A DNA stretch of 64,000 nucleotides from Streptomyces chromofuscus (GCF_015160875.1 NZ_CP063374.1:496001-560000), one strand, 5' to 3'. Shown: positions 34,756-45,158, counted from the first letter of the stretch. Numbers and translations: made by a program. Notes: generated by a model from the letters alone, not told the origin.

Positions 34756-35835
34756 ATGACAGCGGGGCTCGAGGTCGCGGTGTACGGCGCGTACGGACAC
34801 ACCGGGCGCTTCGTGGTGGCACACCTGCGGGAGCGCGGTTTCGTCCCGGTCCTCTCCGGCCGTGACGCCGACCGGCTCACGAGGCTCGCGGAGGAGTTCG
34901 GAGCCGGTGTGGACGCCCGTCCGGCGTCGGTCGACGACCCGGCCGCGCTCGAGCGTGCACTGGGCGGTGCGGCAGCGGTCATCAACTGCGCCGGGCCCTT
35001 CGCCACGACGGCCGCGCCGGTGATCGAGGCGGCCCTGCGCGCGGGTATCCCGTACGTGGACGTCGCGGCCGAGATCGAGGCCAACGTCGACACGTTCACG
35101 CACTTCGCGGACCGCGCCCGCGCCGAGGGAGCGGTCGTCGTCCCCGCGATGGCCTTCTACGGCGGCCTCGGCGACTTGCTGATCAGCACCGCGATGGGCG
35201 ACTGGACGAAGGCGGACGAGGCACACGTCGCGTACGGGCTGAGCGGCTGGCACCCCACCGCCGGGACGCGTGCCGCGGGCGCGGTCTCCGGTCGGCGGCG
35301 CGGGGGACGGAAGGTCCGCTACAGGAACGGGCGGCTGGAGTACCACCAGGACGACCTGCGGACCGTGGAATGGGCGTTCCCCGACCCGATGGGGCCCCGC
35401 GCCGTCATCGGGGAGTTCACGATGGCCGACGTCGTCACCGTGCCCAGCCACCTGCCCATACCCGAAGTGCGCACCTACATGACCGTCGAGGCGGCCAGGG
35501 AGCTGTCGGCCCCCGACACCCCGGCGCCCACCGCGGCCGACGAGCACGGCCGGTCCGCGCAGACCTTCCTCGTCGACGCCGTCGTGCGCTCCGGCGACAG
35601 CGAACGGCGCGCGGTGGCCACGGGCCAGGACATCTACGCCGTCACCGCGCCGCTCGCGGTGGAAGCGGTCGACCGCATCCTCACGGGCCGGATCAGGGCG
35701 ACCGGCGTCGCCTCGGCCGGCGAGATCTTCGACGCGCCCGACTTCCTCCGCGCGCTGTCGCCGCACGTCGCCCTGGAACTGCGCGCCCAGTCGGCGGGTG
35801 ATCCCGACGGGGAGACCCGTGAGCGTACGGCGTGA
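34756..35835 (+). CDS. Saccharopine-dehydrogenase-like/trans-acting enoyl reductase-like protein
   Basis: 359 aa. Rossmann start VAVYGAYGHTGRFVVAHL, then AAVINCAGPFATTAAPVIEA and GIPYVDVAAEIEA. These match the NAD(P)-binding family that includes saccharopine dehydrogenase-like and mycobacterial enoyl reductase-like proteins. The middle (about 130-270) is the substrate domain. ATG at 34756 follows GAAGGAA. Probably controlled by the divergent GlxA-type regulator. Substrate unknown. Confidence 0.8.
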   Translation: MTAGLEVAVYGAYGHTGRFVVAHLRERGFVPVLSGRDADRLTRLAEEFGAGVDARPASVDDPAALERALGGAAAVINCAGPFATTAAPVIEAALRAGIPYVDVAAEIEANVDTFTHFADRARAEGAVVVPAMAFYGGLGDLLISTAMGDWTKADEAHVAYGLSGWHPTAGTRAAGAVSGRRRGGRKVRYRNGRLEYHQDDLRTVEWAFPDPMGPRAVIGEFTMADVVTVPSHLPIPEVRTYMTVEAARELSAPDTPAPTAADEHGRSAQTFLVDAVVRSGDSERRAVATGQDIYAVTAPLAVEAVDRILTGRIRATGVASAGEIFDAPDFLRALSPHVALELRAQSAGDPDGETRERTA

Positions 35836-35916
35836 CGGGTGGTAGGGCCGTCTCAGCGGTGTAGGGTTGCCGTGCCCGTGCCGGATCTGGAGCCGAGGAA
35901 GAGGGAGGTGGGGTTG

Positions 35917-35982
35917 ATGACCGTGCTGAAGGCCACCATGCGTCGTGTCCGGGTCTCCCTCACGTCCCGGGCCGTGGCCTGA
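35917..35982 (+). CDS. Possible 21-aa leader-type peptide
   Basis: ATG 35917 is preceded by GAGGAAGAGGGAGGTGG, an unusually strong ribosome site, and opens a 21-codon frame (MTVLKATMRRVRVSLTSRAVA). Streptomyces genes often carry short leader ORFs of this kind upstream of regulated genes. Here it lies 80 bp before a GNAT gene. The ending does not match the common leader family, so this is tentative. Confidence 0.3.
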   Translation: MTVLKATMRRVRVSLTSRAVA

Positions 35983-36062
35983 CTCCTGCCTCGCCTCGCT
36001 GAGAGCGTGAGCTCGCGGGGCACCACCACACGGACATCTTCTGGAACGGACCTTCCACCGTC

Positions 36063-36575
36063 ATGGGCAACACCTGGATCACGCGCGCCGAAACCAGCGC
36101 CGACATCCCCGCCATCCGCGACATCAACCTCACCGCCTTCCCGACCTCCGCCGAGGCCGACCTCGTCGACGCCCTGCGCGCCGACCCGACCGCCTGGATC
36201 GAGGGCCTCTCCCTCGTCGCGGCGGACGAGACCGGCCGCCCTGCGGGCCACGCCCTGCTGACCCGCTGCCACATCGGCACCACAGCGGCCCTGTGCCTGG
36301 CCCCGTGCGCCGTCCGCCCGGAGCGGCAGCGCACCGGTGCGGGCAGCGCGGCCGTCCGCGCTGCCCTGGCCGCGGCAAGGGCACAGGGCGAGCACCATGT
36401 GGTCGTCCTGGGGCATCCGACCTACTACCCACGGTTCGGGTTCACCCGCGCCAGTGACCACGGCATCGGCCTGACCATCGACGTGCCCGACGAGGCCGTG
36501 ATGGCACTCAGCCTCGACAACGACCACCCGCTGCCGAGCGGCACCGTCCACTACGCCGCCGCGTTCGGCATCTGA
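36063..36575 (+). CDS. GNAT family N-acetyltransferase
   Basis: 170 aa. The acetyl-CoA site is in AVRPERQRTGAGSAAVRAAL (about 87-106), matching Q/RxxGxG/A. The VVVLGHPTYYPRFGFTRA segment is the typical YhbS-like C-terminal part. It transfers an acetyl group to an unknown acceptor. ATG at 36063. A perfect terminator follows. Confidence 0.82.
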   Translation: MGNTWITRAETSADIPAIRDINLTAFPTSAEADLVDALRADPTAWIEGLSLVAADETGRPAGHALLTRCHIGTTAALCLAPCAVRPERQRTGAGSAAVRAALAAARAQGEHHVVVLGHPTYYPRFGFTRASDHGIGLTIDVPDEAVMALSLDNDHPLPSGTVHYAAAFGI

Positions 36576-38210
<1,635 letters not shown>

Positions 38211-38409
38211 GCTCGCCCGCCTGGTGAGGCGTACGTCAGTGAGTTGGTGGAGGGTCTGCTCCTCCGCCAACTCGGCTGCGTGCGCGTGCCTCCGGTGAGC
38301 TCGTGAGCGCGGCTCGCCGAGAAGTCGCGTGCTTTTCGTGTCGCGCCGTCTATCAATGCGGCTTTCCCGGGCACCCGCCTGTCACGGCCATACAGGGAGG
38401 GGAAAGCCC

Positions 38410-38604
38410 ATGCTCACGCTCGCCGTCCTGCTGCTGCCCGGACTCAGCCTGCTGCTGGTCGTCATGAGCCGTATCGAGGACACGCTCCAGCGGGAACCGC
38501 ACCCCGCCCGGCACGCCCGGCCCCGCCATCTGCGTCTCCTCCCCGGCGGCAAGGCCACCGGCAACGACGCGACCGAGCCGGAAGAGCACTCCGCCGCGGC
38601 CTGA
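38410..38604 (+). CDS. Small membrane protein
   Basis: 64 aa from ATG 38410 with GGGAGGGGAAAG upstream. One N-terminal membrane helix (about 2-19) is followed by a charged tail (SRIEDTLQREPHPARHARPR and on). Small single-span proteins of this shape are common in Streptomyces. Function unknown. Confidence 0.6.
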   Translation: MLTLAVLLLPGLSLLLVVMSRIEDTLQREPHPARHARPRHLRLLPGGKATGNDATEPEEHSAAA

Positions 38605-38795
38605 CCCCGCGCCTTCCGTTCGGGTGCCCTCCTGGCGGATCCGCGTGACACCCGGTTCGGGCAGCACCCCGAGTCAGCGGGTGACGAGTGGCCCGGCGGG
38701 GCCGCACTGGTGACGCACGCCACACACACCGCTGTCACAGACCGCGGCGCTGTCCGGTCGGAAGTGTGTCATCGCAACCCAGCAAGGAGATCGAC

Positions 38796-39269
38796 ATGGA
38801 TCCGCGTCTCAACTTCTTCGGCAACCCCCTCGCGGGCAAGGTGCTCCGGCACATCAACTCGGCGAACAAGGTGGTGTCGGAGTCGGGGCTGCCGATCGCG
38901 ACGCAGGAGCTGGTCAAGATCCGCGCCAGCCAGATCAACGGCTGCGGCTTCTGCACCGACATGCACACCAAGGACGCGATCCACGCCGGGGAGACGCACG
39001 AGCGTCTCCACATGGTCGCCGCGTGGCGGGAGGCCAAGGTCTTCACCGACGCCGAGCGCGCCGCGCTGGAGCTGGCCGAGCAGGGCACCCGGATCGCCGA
39101 CGCGGCCGGCGGGGTCACCGACGAGGCCTGGCAGAACGCCGCCAAGTACTACGACGAGGACCAGCTCGTCGCCCTGCTGTCCCTCATCGCCATCATCAAC
39201 GCCTACAACCGCATCAACGTCATCAACCAGCAGCCGGCCGGGGACTACCAGCCCGGTCAGTTCGGCTGA
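38796..39269 (+). CDS. AhpD-like/carboxymuconolactone decarboxylase family protein
   Basis: 157 aa from ATG 38796 with AAGGAG upstream. The CxxCxxxH motif is C50-GF-C53-TDM-H57, as in AhpD-type alkylhydroperoxidases, and the all-helical CMD fold is evident. It probably reduces peroxides. A downstream MarR regulator separated by a terminator and operator-like repeats may be functionally linked. Confidence 0.85.
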   Translation: MDPRLNFFGNPLAGKVLRHINSANKVVSESGLPIATQELVKIRASQINGCGFCTDMHTKDAIHAGETHERLHMVAAWREAKVFTDAERAALELAEQGTRIADAAGGVTDEAWQNAAKYYDEDQLVALLSLIAIINAYNRINVINQQPAGDYQPGQFG

Positions 39270-39300
39270 GCCAGCCGCCGCGTCCGGCCCGGCCGGACAC

Positions 39301-39348
39301 GTTGTCCGTCTCCGCGTCGCCCCGACCTTCGACGGGGAGACGGACAAC
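39301..39348 (+). terminator. Terminator after the AhpD-like gene
   Basis: Perfect 13-bp arms, GTTGTCCGTCTCC (39301-39313) and GGAGACGGACAAC (39336-39348); the 22-nt loop can pair further (CGTCG with CGACG). Confidence 0.75.
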
Positions 39349-39353
39349 CGTCG

Positions 39354-39380
39354 CGCTTGGTTTCAAGCGATACCGTATCG
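39354..39380. promoter_or_regulatory. Double palindrome upstream of marR
   Basis: CGCTTG-gttt-CAAGCG (39354-39369) is joined, sharing CG, to CGATAC-c-GTATCG (39368-39380). It lies 30-56 bp before the MarR ATG, the usual place for an autoregulatory operator. Confidence 0.6.
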
Positions 39381-39409
39381 AGTGAAAAGACGGCTGGTAC
39401 TGTGCGGCC

Positions 39410-39895
39410 ATGACCGCCGACGCCCCTCATGACAGCACCGTCCCGCGCGCGACCGACCGGCCCGGGGACGCATCGCCCTTCGCCCTCGGTCTGCTGCTGC
39501 GCCGGGCGCACTGGCGTGCCGCCGCGGTCATGACGGAGGCCCTTCGGCCGCTCGGCATCGAGCTGCGGCACTTCGCCGTCCTGGTCGTGCTGGTGAACCG
39601 CGGTTCCACGATGCAGCGGGACCTGGCCGCGGCGACGGGGACGGACAAGGCGGGGATCATGCGGGTCGTGGACGACCTGGAACACAAAGGGCTTGCCGTG
39701 CGCAAGGCCGTCCCGGGCGACCGGCGAGCCCGCGCGGTGGAGATCACGCCCAAGGGTGGAGAGATTTTCGACGCGGCTCACGTGGCCGCGGAGCCCCTGA
39801 CCAAGCGCCTGGTCGCCGAACTGGAGCCCGGAGAGGCCCAGCAGCTGATGGATCTGCTGACCCGCTTCGCCCATCCCGCGGGCGAAGAAGCGTAA
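39410..39895 (+). CDS. MarR family transcriptional regulator
   Basis: 161 aa. The winged helix has RHFAVLVVLVNRGSTMQRDL, TGTDKAGIMRVVDDLEHKGL and the wing AVPGDRRARAVEITPKG with the conserved DxRxxxxxLTxxG pattern. No Cys is present, so it is not of the OhrR thiol type. ATG at 39410. Palindromes immediately upstream are the likely operator. Possible targets are the AhpD-like gene upstream and the nitroreductase downstream (inferred). Confidence 0.85.
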   Translation: MTADAPHDSTVPRATDRPGDASPFALGLLLRRAHWRAAAVMTEALRPLGIELRHFAVLVVLVNRGSTMQRDLAAATGTDKAGIMRVVDDLEHKGLAVRKAVPGDRRARAVEITPKGGEIFDAAHVAAEPLTKRLVAELEPGEAQQLMDLLTRFAHPAGEEA

Positions 39896-40086
39896 GCACG
39901 CGTCAGCGCGACCCCTGCCCGGCGCCGCGGGGCACCCCTGACGGCGTACGCGGCCCTCACCCCTGACATCCGTCGCCGTCGTATCGATGCGCGGGCTGTC
40001 CACCATCAGGACATCGCCCGTCGGGCCGCTCACGCCCCTTTAACACCCGGCTTGATTCATGCACAATGAAAGTATCGCTTGAGATG

Positions 40087-40122
40087 GTAACGAATGATAT
40101 TATCTCGGGTGTAACGAACGAT
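40087..40122 (+). promoter_or_regulatory. Direct repeat in an AT-rich promoter region
   Basis: GTAACGAAYGAT occurs at 40087-40098 and 40111-40122, 24 bp apart (start to start), inside an unusually AT-rich stretch (about 40060-40130), 30-60 bp before the nitroreductase gene. Two copies on one face of the helix suit a dimeric activator or repressor. Confidence 0.5.
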
Positions 40123-40149
40123 GAACATCGAGCAGCCCGGAGGTGGGCG

Positions 40150-41034
40150 ATGTTGGATGTCTACGAGGCGGTCACCAGCCGACGGGCCGTGCGGGCCTTT
40201 TCCGACCGGCCCGTCCCGAGGGAAGCACTGGACCGCGTACTGTCCGCCGCCACCCGCACGCCTTCCGCATCGAACCTCCAGCCGTGGCACGTCTACGTGC
40301 TGACCGACGGAGCGCTGGCCGAACTCAAGAAGCGCACCTGCAGGCGCCTGACCGCGGGCGACGCCTGGGACGAGCCGGAGTACCAGCAGTACCCGCCCGT
40401 CCTGAAGTCCCCGTACCGCGAGCGCCGATCCGCCTTCGGTGAGCAGCGCTACGGCGCGCTCGGCATAGCGCGCGAGGATCTGGAGGCCCGCCAGCGGGCC
40501 GCTGCCGCGAACTGGGAGTGCTTCGGCGCGCCCGCCGCCCTTTTCTGCTACGTCGATCGCGACATGGGCCCGGCCCAGTGGTCCGACGTCGGCATGTACC
40601 TGCAGACCGTCATGCTGTTGCTCCGCGCGGAAGGGCTGCACAGCTGCCCGCAGATGGCCTGGGCGAAGTTCCACACGACCGTGGCGGAGATCCTGTCACC
40701 ACCGGACCAGCTCATCCTCTTCTGCGGCATGTCGATCGGATTCGAGGACGACACGGCACGCTGCTTCCGCACGGGCCGGGCGCCCCTCGCCGAGACGGTC
40801 GCGTTCGTCGACACGGTGGACGCCGCACAGCCAGTCCCCCTGCCGGAGGGCACGGCGGCGACCGGCTCCACCTCAAGGCTTCACGGTGCGGGAACCACGC
40901 CCACGGCGCCCGCGAAACGCCATGCGCCTCGCTCCGGACCGTTGCGGCGCGTCGCCGCACGTCTCAGCGATGGCTTCGCCCGACGCGTCGGGCGGCTGGC
41001 GTCGCAAGTCGGGCTGCCGCCCGGAGGCGGCTGA
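40150..41034 (+). CDS. Nitroreductase family protein
   Basis: 294 aa from ATG 40150 with GGAGGTGGG upstream. The FMN-binding start is VTSRRAVRAFSDRPVPREAL and RTPSASNLQPWHVYVL, as in nitroreductases; FCGMSIGFED is the C-terminal FMN segment. Residues about 240-294 form a basic, low-complexity tail. It likely uses NAD(P)H to reduce nitro or quinone compounds. The gap to the patatin gene is 38 bp, so it may head the following operon. Confidence 0.85.
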   Translation: MLDVYEAVTSRRAVRAFSDRPVPREALDRVLSAATRTPSASNLQPWHVYVLTDGALAELKKRTCRRLTAGDAWDEPEYQQYPPVLKSPYRERRSAFGEQRYGALGIAREDLEARQRAAAANWECFGAPAALFCYVDRDMGPAQWSDVGMYLQTVMLLLRAEGLHSCPQMAWAKFHTTVAEILSPPDQLILFCGMSIGFEDDTARCFRTGRAPLAETVAFVDTVDAAQPVPLPEGTAATGSTSRLHGAGTTPTAPAKRHAPRSGPLRRVAARLSDGFARRVGRLASQVGLPPGGG

Positions 41035-41072
41035 CACGGCACTCCGATCCCGTGCCGTGGTGAGAGAGGTGG

Positions 41073-42173
41073 ATGAAGATGTTTGCTGGTGGCCGGATAC
41101 CGGTCCCATGGGCTCGCGCGGGCTTCGGCGGGGGCGACTCGACGCGTGGCTCCGGCCGTGACCGGGGGACACGTCGCACCATGACCGGCGTCGGTCGCGC
41201 CACGACCGGCGTCGAAGGGACGCTCGGCCTGTCATCGAGCCCGCCGCCCGGGAGCCTCGTGTCCTCCGAGGGCCTGCACGCCCTTCCCCGGCCCGTGGCC
41301 GTCGTGGTGAGCGCCGGTGGCGTGCTGGGAGCCGCGCACGTCGGCGGCGGGTACGCGCTGGAGGAGCGCGGCTTCGTCCCCGACATGATCATCGGAAGCT
41401 CGGTGGGCGCCCTCGTCGGGGCCATCGCGGCCGCCCACCCCGCCGGGGCCGCGCCATGGCTGGACGGCGTGTGGAGCCGGTTGCGGCGCCGTGAGGTGTA
41501 TCCGCTCGGCTACCTGCCGTCACGGACCAGCATCTTCACCGATCGCGGCCTGCGCCGGCTCATCGCCCGTTCCGGGTTGCCGTCCCGGATCGAGGAACTG
41601 GCCGTCCCGTTCACCGCGGTGGCCATGGACCTGCGCACCGGCGCCCCGGTGTCACTCGACCACGGCGACCTGGAGTCCGCACTGCTGGCCAGCGCCGCCA
41701 TTCCCGGGATGCTGCCCCCGGTGGACCGGGAGGGCAGGACCCTCGTGGACGGCGGCGTGATCGCGCACGTTCCGGTACTCGCGGCTCTGCGGGCCGGGGC
41801 GGCCAGCGTGGTGGTGCTGGCGACCGGGCCGGAGAACTCGCCGTTGCGCCCGACCGTCCCGCGCCGCCGTCCCGGCGCGATCGCCGCCAGGGCCCGGCTC
41901 CTGCTCGCGCACCACCGGATCGAGCGTGATCTGCGCGAGGTGTCCGGACACATCCCGACCGTCGTCCTGCCGACCGGCGTCGAGGCCTGGCCCGCCCCGT
42001 GGGACTTCGGCCATGCGCAGCGGCTGATCAGCACCGCCTCCCGCACCGCGGGACACTTCCTCGACGGACTGCGGGTCAGCGGGCCGGGCCTGTATCGCAT
42101 CGACGACGTTCTCACCCCGCAGGCCGACCCGGACAGGGCATCGGCTTCCTCCCCGTGGAGAGTCGCCCAGTGA
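41073..42173 (+). CDS. Patatin-like phospholipase
   Basis: 366 aa from ATG 41073 with GAGAGAGGTGG upstream. The oxyanion motif is SAGGVLGAAHVGG (80-92), the nucleophile elbow GSSVG is 108-112 (Ser110), and the catalytic Asp is in TLVDGGVIAHVP. These are the residues of bacterial patatin/RssA-type lipid acyl hydrolases. The first 60 residues are a Gly/Arg/Ser-rich extension. It overlaps the glycosyltransferase gene by 4 nt (GTGA), so the two are made together. It probably acts on an acyl lipid. Confidence 0.82.
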   Translation: MKMFAGGRIPVPWARAGFGGGDSTRGSGRDRGTRRTMTGVGRATTGVEGTLGLSSSPPPGSLVSSEGLHALPRPVAVVVSAGGVLGAAHVGGGYALEERGFVPDMIIGSSVGALVGAIAAAHPAGAAPWLDGVWSRLRRREVYPLGYLPSRTSIFTDRGLRRLIARSGLPSRIEELAVPFTAVAMDLRTGAPVSLDHGDLESALLASAAIPGMLPPVDREGRTLVDGGVIAHVPVLAALRAGAASVVVLATGPENSPLRPTVPRRRPGAIAARARLLLAHHRIERDLREVSGHIPTVVLPTGVEAWPAPWDFGHAQRLISTASRTAGHFLDGLRVSGPGLYRIDDVLTPQADPDRASASSPWRVAQ

Positions 42174-43396
42174 GCACCATCGCGTTCCTCAACATCGCCA
42201 TGCGCGGGCACGTCAACCCGACGCTGCCGATCGTGGCCGAACTCGTTCGACGCGGCCACACCGTCACGTACCACACGACACCCTCGTTCCGGGAGGAGAT
42301 CGCCGCCGCGGGGGCGATGGTGCACCTCTACCCCGGCGGCGAGCAGCCGCTGCCCGACCCGCCGATACCGGCGACCTTGATCGCGGGGCTGGCGAGCACT
42401 GCCGTCCGCCTGCTGCCCACGGTGCTCAGCGATCTGCGCCGCATCGGGCCCGACCTGATCGTGCACGACAACGCCTGTCCATGGGGCGCCGTCGCCGGCC
42501 ACGAACTCGGGGTGCCGGCCGTGTCGTCGTTCACCACCTTCGCGTACGACCGGCGCGTGCCCAGCCCGACCCGCGGCTCGTGGGCCCTGCTGGCCGCGGC
42601 GACGGCCCGGCCACGCAGCCTCCAGGGCTATCTGCGATCACGCCGGGGCCTGCGCCACGACTTCGACACGCGCGGGCTGCCCTGGCTCGACCTGGGCAAC
42701 ATCCGCCAACCGCTCAACCTGGTCTTCACCTCTCGGGCCTTCCAGCCCGCCGCCGAGGATTTCGACGAGTCCTACCGGTTCGTCGGGCCCAGCATCGGCG
42801 CCCGCCCGGACGACCCCTCCTTCCCGGCCGACCAGCTGCGGGACCCGGTGCTGTACGCGTCGCTGGGCACGGTGTTCGACACCGACCCGCAGCTGCTGCG
42901 CGCTTTCGCCCTGGCGCTCGCCCCGCTGGGCGGCACCGTGGTCGTCTCGACCGGGCACACCGATCCCGCCGCGCTGGGTCCCCTGCCGGCCAACGTGCTC
43001 GCCCGCCGTTTCGTCCCGCAACCGGAAGTACTGGACCGTACGGCGTTGTTCGTCACCCACGGCGGGATGAACAGCGTCAACGAGGCCCTGTACGCGGGGG
43101 TGCCGATGCTGGTGGTCCCCCAGGGCGCCGACCAGCCGATGGTGGCCCGTCGCGTCGTGGAGCTCGGCGCCGGCCTGTCGATCCGTAACCCGAAGGTCTC
43201 CGAGGCCTCCGTGCGCGACCTCGCCGGGCGGCTGCTCGACGACCCGCGCTTCCGGGCAGCCGCTGCCGCCCTGCGGATCGCCCAGCGGGAGGCCGGGGGA
43301 TATCGGCGCGCCGCCGACGAACTCGAGCACTACATCCACGCGGCCGGCTCGTCCGGTGTCCGCACGCCGTCCATCCGTCGCAGCGAGGCTGAGTGA
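42170..43396 (+). CDS. UDP-glycosyltransferase, MGT (macrolide glycosyltransferase-like) type
   Basis: 408 aa from GTG 42170, overlapping the patatin stop. The acceptor-side catalytic His is H14 in MRGHVNPTLP, and the donor-binding region is LFVTHGGMNSVNEALYAG and VPMLVVPQGADQP. This is a GT-B, GT1-family enzyme; members glycosylate macrolides, lipids and other hydrophobic acceptors. The context (lipid hydrolase upstream, membrane protein downstream) favours a lipid acceptor over an antibiotic (inferred). Its end overlaps the next start. Confidence 0.85.
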   Translation: MSTIAFLNIAMRGHVNPTLPIVAELVRRGHTVTYHTTPSFREEIAAAGAMVHLYPGGEQPLPDPPIPATLIAGLASTAVRLLPTVLSDLRRIGPDLIVHDNACPWGAVAGHELGVPAVSSFTTFAYDRRVPSPTRGSWALLAAATARPRSLQGYLRSRRGLRHDFDTRGLPWLDLGNIRQPLNLVFTSRAFQPAAEDFDESYRFVGPSIGARPDDPSFPADQLRDPVLYASLGTVFDTDPQLLRAFALALAPLGGTVVVSTGHTDPAALGPLPANVLARRFVPQPEVLDRTALFVTHGGMNSVNEALYAGVPMLVVPQGADQPMVARRVVELGAGLSIRNPKVSEASVRDLAGRLLDDPRFRAAAAALRIAQREAGGYRRAADELEHYIHAAGSSGVRTPSIRRSEAE

Positions 43397-43893
43397 TGTC
43401 GCTCGTCGTTGTCGTCCTGCTGGTCCTCGCCGGGGTGTCGGAGGCCGCCGGGCGCATCCTTCCCCTGGCGGTCCGCCGACCCGGCATGCCGCGCACCCTC
43501 GTGGCCGGGCTGCTGGTGGCCGGCGGCCTCGTCGAGAGCGTGGTGTTCGCGCTGTGGCCGCTGACCGCGTGGACCCTGGCCGAACTGGTGCTGTCCTCTC
43601 CCCCGTCGGCCGACGGGCTGGTGTGGACGCCGGGCCTGGCCGCCCCGCTGGTGCTCGCCGCCGTCCTCGCGTTTCCCCTGCTCGGACCCTTCCTCCACCT
43701 CTGCCTGTTCGTAGGGGTCGGGGCCGGCCTGGCCGGCCCGCTCGCCGCCGCGACCGGGCTGGGATGGTGGAGTGCCGTCGGCTGCGTGGCCGCCGCGGGC
43801 GCCGGTCTCGGTGTCGCCGTGGAGGCCGTACGGCGTCTGGTCGTCGGGCTCAGCGCGATGGAGGCGAGGGAGTCGAGGGAGTCGATCGCATGA
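43396..43893 (+). CDS. Integral membrane protein
   Basis: 165 aa with four or five membrane helices and few charged residues. The ATG at 43396 overlaps the glycosyltransferase stop (TGATG); the GTG at 43393 is also possible. It ends with ATGA coupling to the next gene. It resembles no family I can name. It is the only membrane protein of the operon, so it may help with lipid transfer or anchor the partners. Confidence 0.65.
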   Translation: MSLVVVVLLVLAGVSEAAGRILPLAVRRPGMPRTLVAGLLVAGGLVESVVFALWPLTAWTLAELVLSSPPSADGLVWTPGLAAPLVLAAVLAFPLLGPFLHLCLFVGVGAGLAGPLAAATGLGWWSAVGCVAAAGAGLGVAVEAVRRLVVGLSAMEARESRESIA

Positions 43894-44894
43894 ACGGTTT
43901 CGTGCTCTGGGCCTTCGCAATCGGACCGGCCCTGCTCGCCGAAGCTCTGCTGGCCCGCTACGAGGTGCTGGCCTACGGCGCCGGCTGGCGGTCCCCCACC
44001 ACCGTGCTCCCGAAGGGCGTGCCCTACGCCCGGGGCGCGGCCCCTGACGGTCCCCCAGGTGCCTACCTGGTGTACCTCGACGGCATCGGCAAGCGCCGCG
44101 TCCGCGACAGCCGGGACGGCGGCCAGCTGGTCAAGGCCCTGCTCGCCAGAGCGCCCGAACTGCGGGTGCTGGGTCAGGTGCAGCCCTACTCGCCACTGGC
44201 CGACCCGCTGGCCGATCGGCCGGTGTGGGCGTGGCTGCAGCGCCGCATCGGACTGCTGCTGTTCCTGCACAACGTCATGCAGATCTTCGTCGCCGCCGAC
44301 CACCGGTACCGGCCCCTGTACAACCGGGCCGTCGGCTCGCAGATCGCCACGCAGCTCCGGCTCGCCGGGTACCGGCCCGACAGCGGCATCCCCGTCGTCC
44401 TGCTCAGCTACAGCGGGGGTGCCCAGGTCGCTTGCGGTGCCGTGGACGAACTGCACGCCCAGTTGCGCTGCCCGCTGTTGCTGATCATGCTCGGTGGGTT
44501 CCACAACGGCGCGAACGACCTCTCGCGTGCCCAGCACGTGCATCGGCTGACCAGCGCGAGCGACCGGATCGAGCGGGTCGGTACCTGGATGTTCCCGCAG
44601 CGCTGGCGGCTGTTCCGCGGCAGCGCGTGGAACCGGGCCTGGCGTGCCGGGAAGATCACCGACCATCCGCTGGACCCGGCCACACACGTCGGGCCGCGCA
44701 GCTACATCAGCCCGGCGGCGCAGTTGCCCGACGGCCGAAGCCACCTCGACCGCACTGCCGACACGGTGATCGCACTCATCCGCGCCGATCGCGGGGCGAG
44801 CGTGGTGACGGACGACAGACCTGCGCCGAACCACTCCGGGAGACGGCACCGAGGCATGCGGAGGCGGCGTCGAGTCGGCAGTAGGAGACGCTGA
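43890..44894 (+). CDS. Membrane-associated hydrolase-like protein
   Basis: 334 aa from ATG 43890, overlapping the previous stop. An N-terminal hydrophobic helix (about 4-18) and a VYLDGIG strand are followed by VVLLSYSGGAQVA (near residue 175), which has the Ser-x-Gly-Gly elbow shape of alpha/beta hydrolases. The C-terminus is strongly basic (RRHRGMRRRRRVGSRRR). It is probably an esterase- or lipase-type protein working with the patatin and glycosyltransferase. Family not certain. Confidence 0.6.
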   Translation: MNGFVLWAFAIGPALLAEALLARYEVLAYGAGWRSPTTVLPKGVPYARGAAPDGPPGAYLVYLDGIGKRRVRDSRDGGQLVKALLARAPELRVLGQVQPYSPLADPLADRPVWAWLQRRIGLLLFLHNVMQIFVAADHRYRPLYNRAVGSQIATQLRLAGYRPDSGIPVVLLSYSGGAQVACGAVDELHAQLRCPLLLIMLGGFHNGANDLSRAQHVHRLTSASDRIERVGTWMFPQRWRLFRGSAWNRAWRAGKITDHPLDPATHVGPRSYISPAAQLPDGRSHLDRTADTVIALIRADRGASVVTDDRPAPNHSGRRHRGMRRRRRVGSRRR

Positions 44895-44913
44895 GCGGTC
44901 CGTTGGGGGCACT

Positions 44914-44940
44914 GGGCCCTGAGCCGTCGGTTCAGGGCCC
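44914..44940 (+). terminator. Terminator after the patatin-glycosyltransferase operon
   Basis: GGGCCCTGA (44914-44922) pairs with TCAGGGCCC (44932-44940), 9-nt loop, about 20 nt past the last stop codon. Confidence 0.7.
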
Positions 44941-44948
44941 CTGCGCCG

Positions 44949-45158
44949 TCACGTGGAGTCGGCCGTGATGATCGCATGGACGCGCTCGGCCAGGATCCGG
45001 TCGGAGTCCGGCGTCTCGGCGATCTTCGCGAGCACGTCCCGCTCCGCTTCCGCGGCCTTGTCCGCACGTGAGCCGCGACGTGCTGCCTTCTTCTGCTCCT
45101 GCGCGTGCTCCTTCATCGCGGCCCACTCCGTCAAAGCCTCTCCCGGTGCACGATCCAC
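44949..45158 (-). pseudogene. Truncated DUF1801/iron-chaperone-like gene
   Basis: 69 aa from GTG 45158. The sequence EWAAMKEHAQEQKKAARRG and ERDVLAKIAETPDSDRILAE, VHAIITA is the typical N-terminal half of a Streptomyces DUF1801-like protein. The usual continuation (a WYGMPAYA-type segment) is missing: the frame stops at TGA right after IITADST. The remaining half has been lost. Confidence 0.5.
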
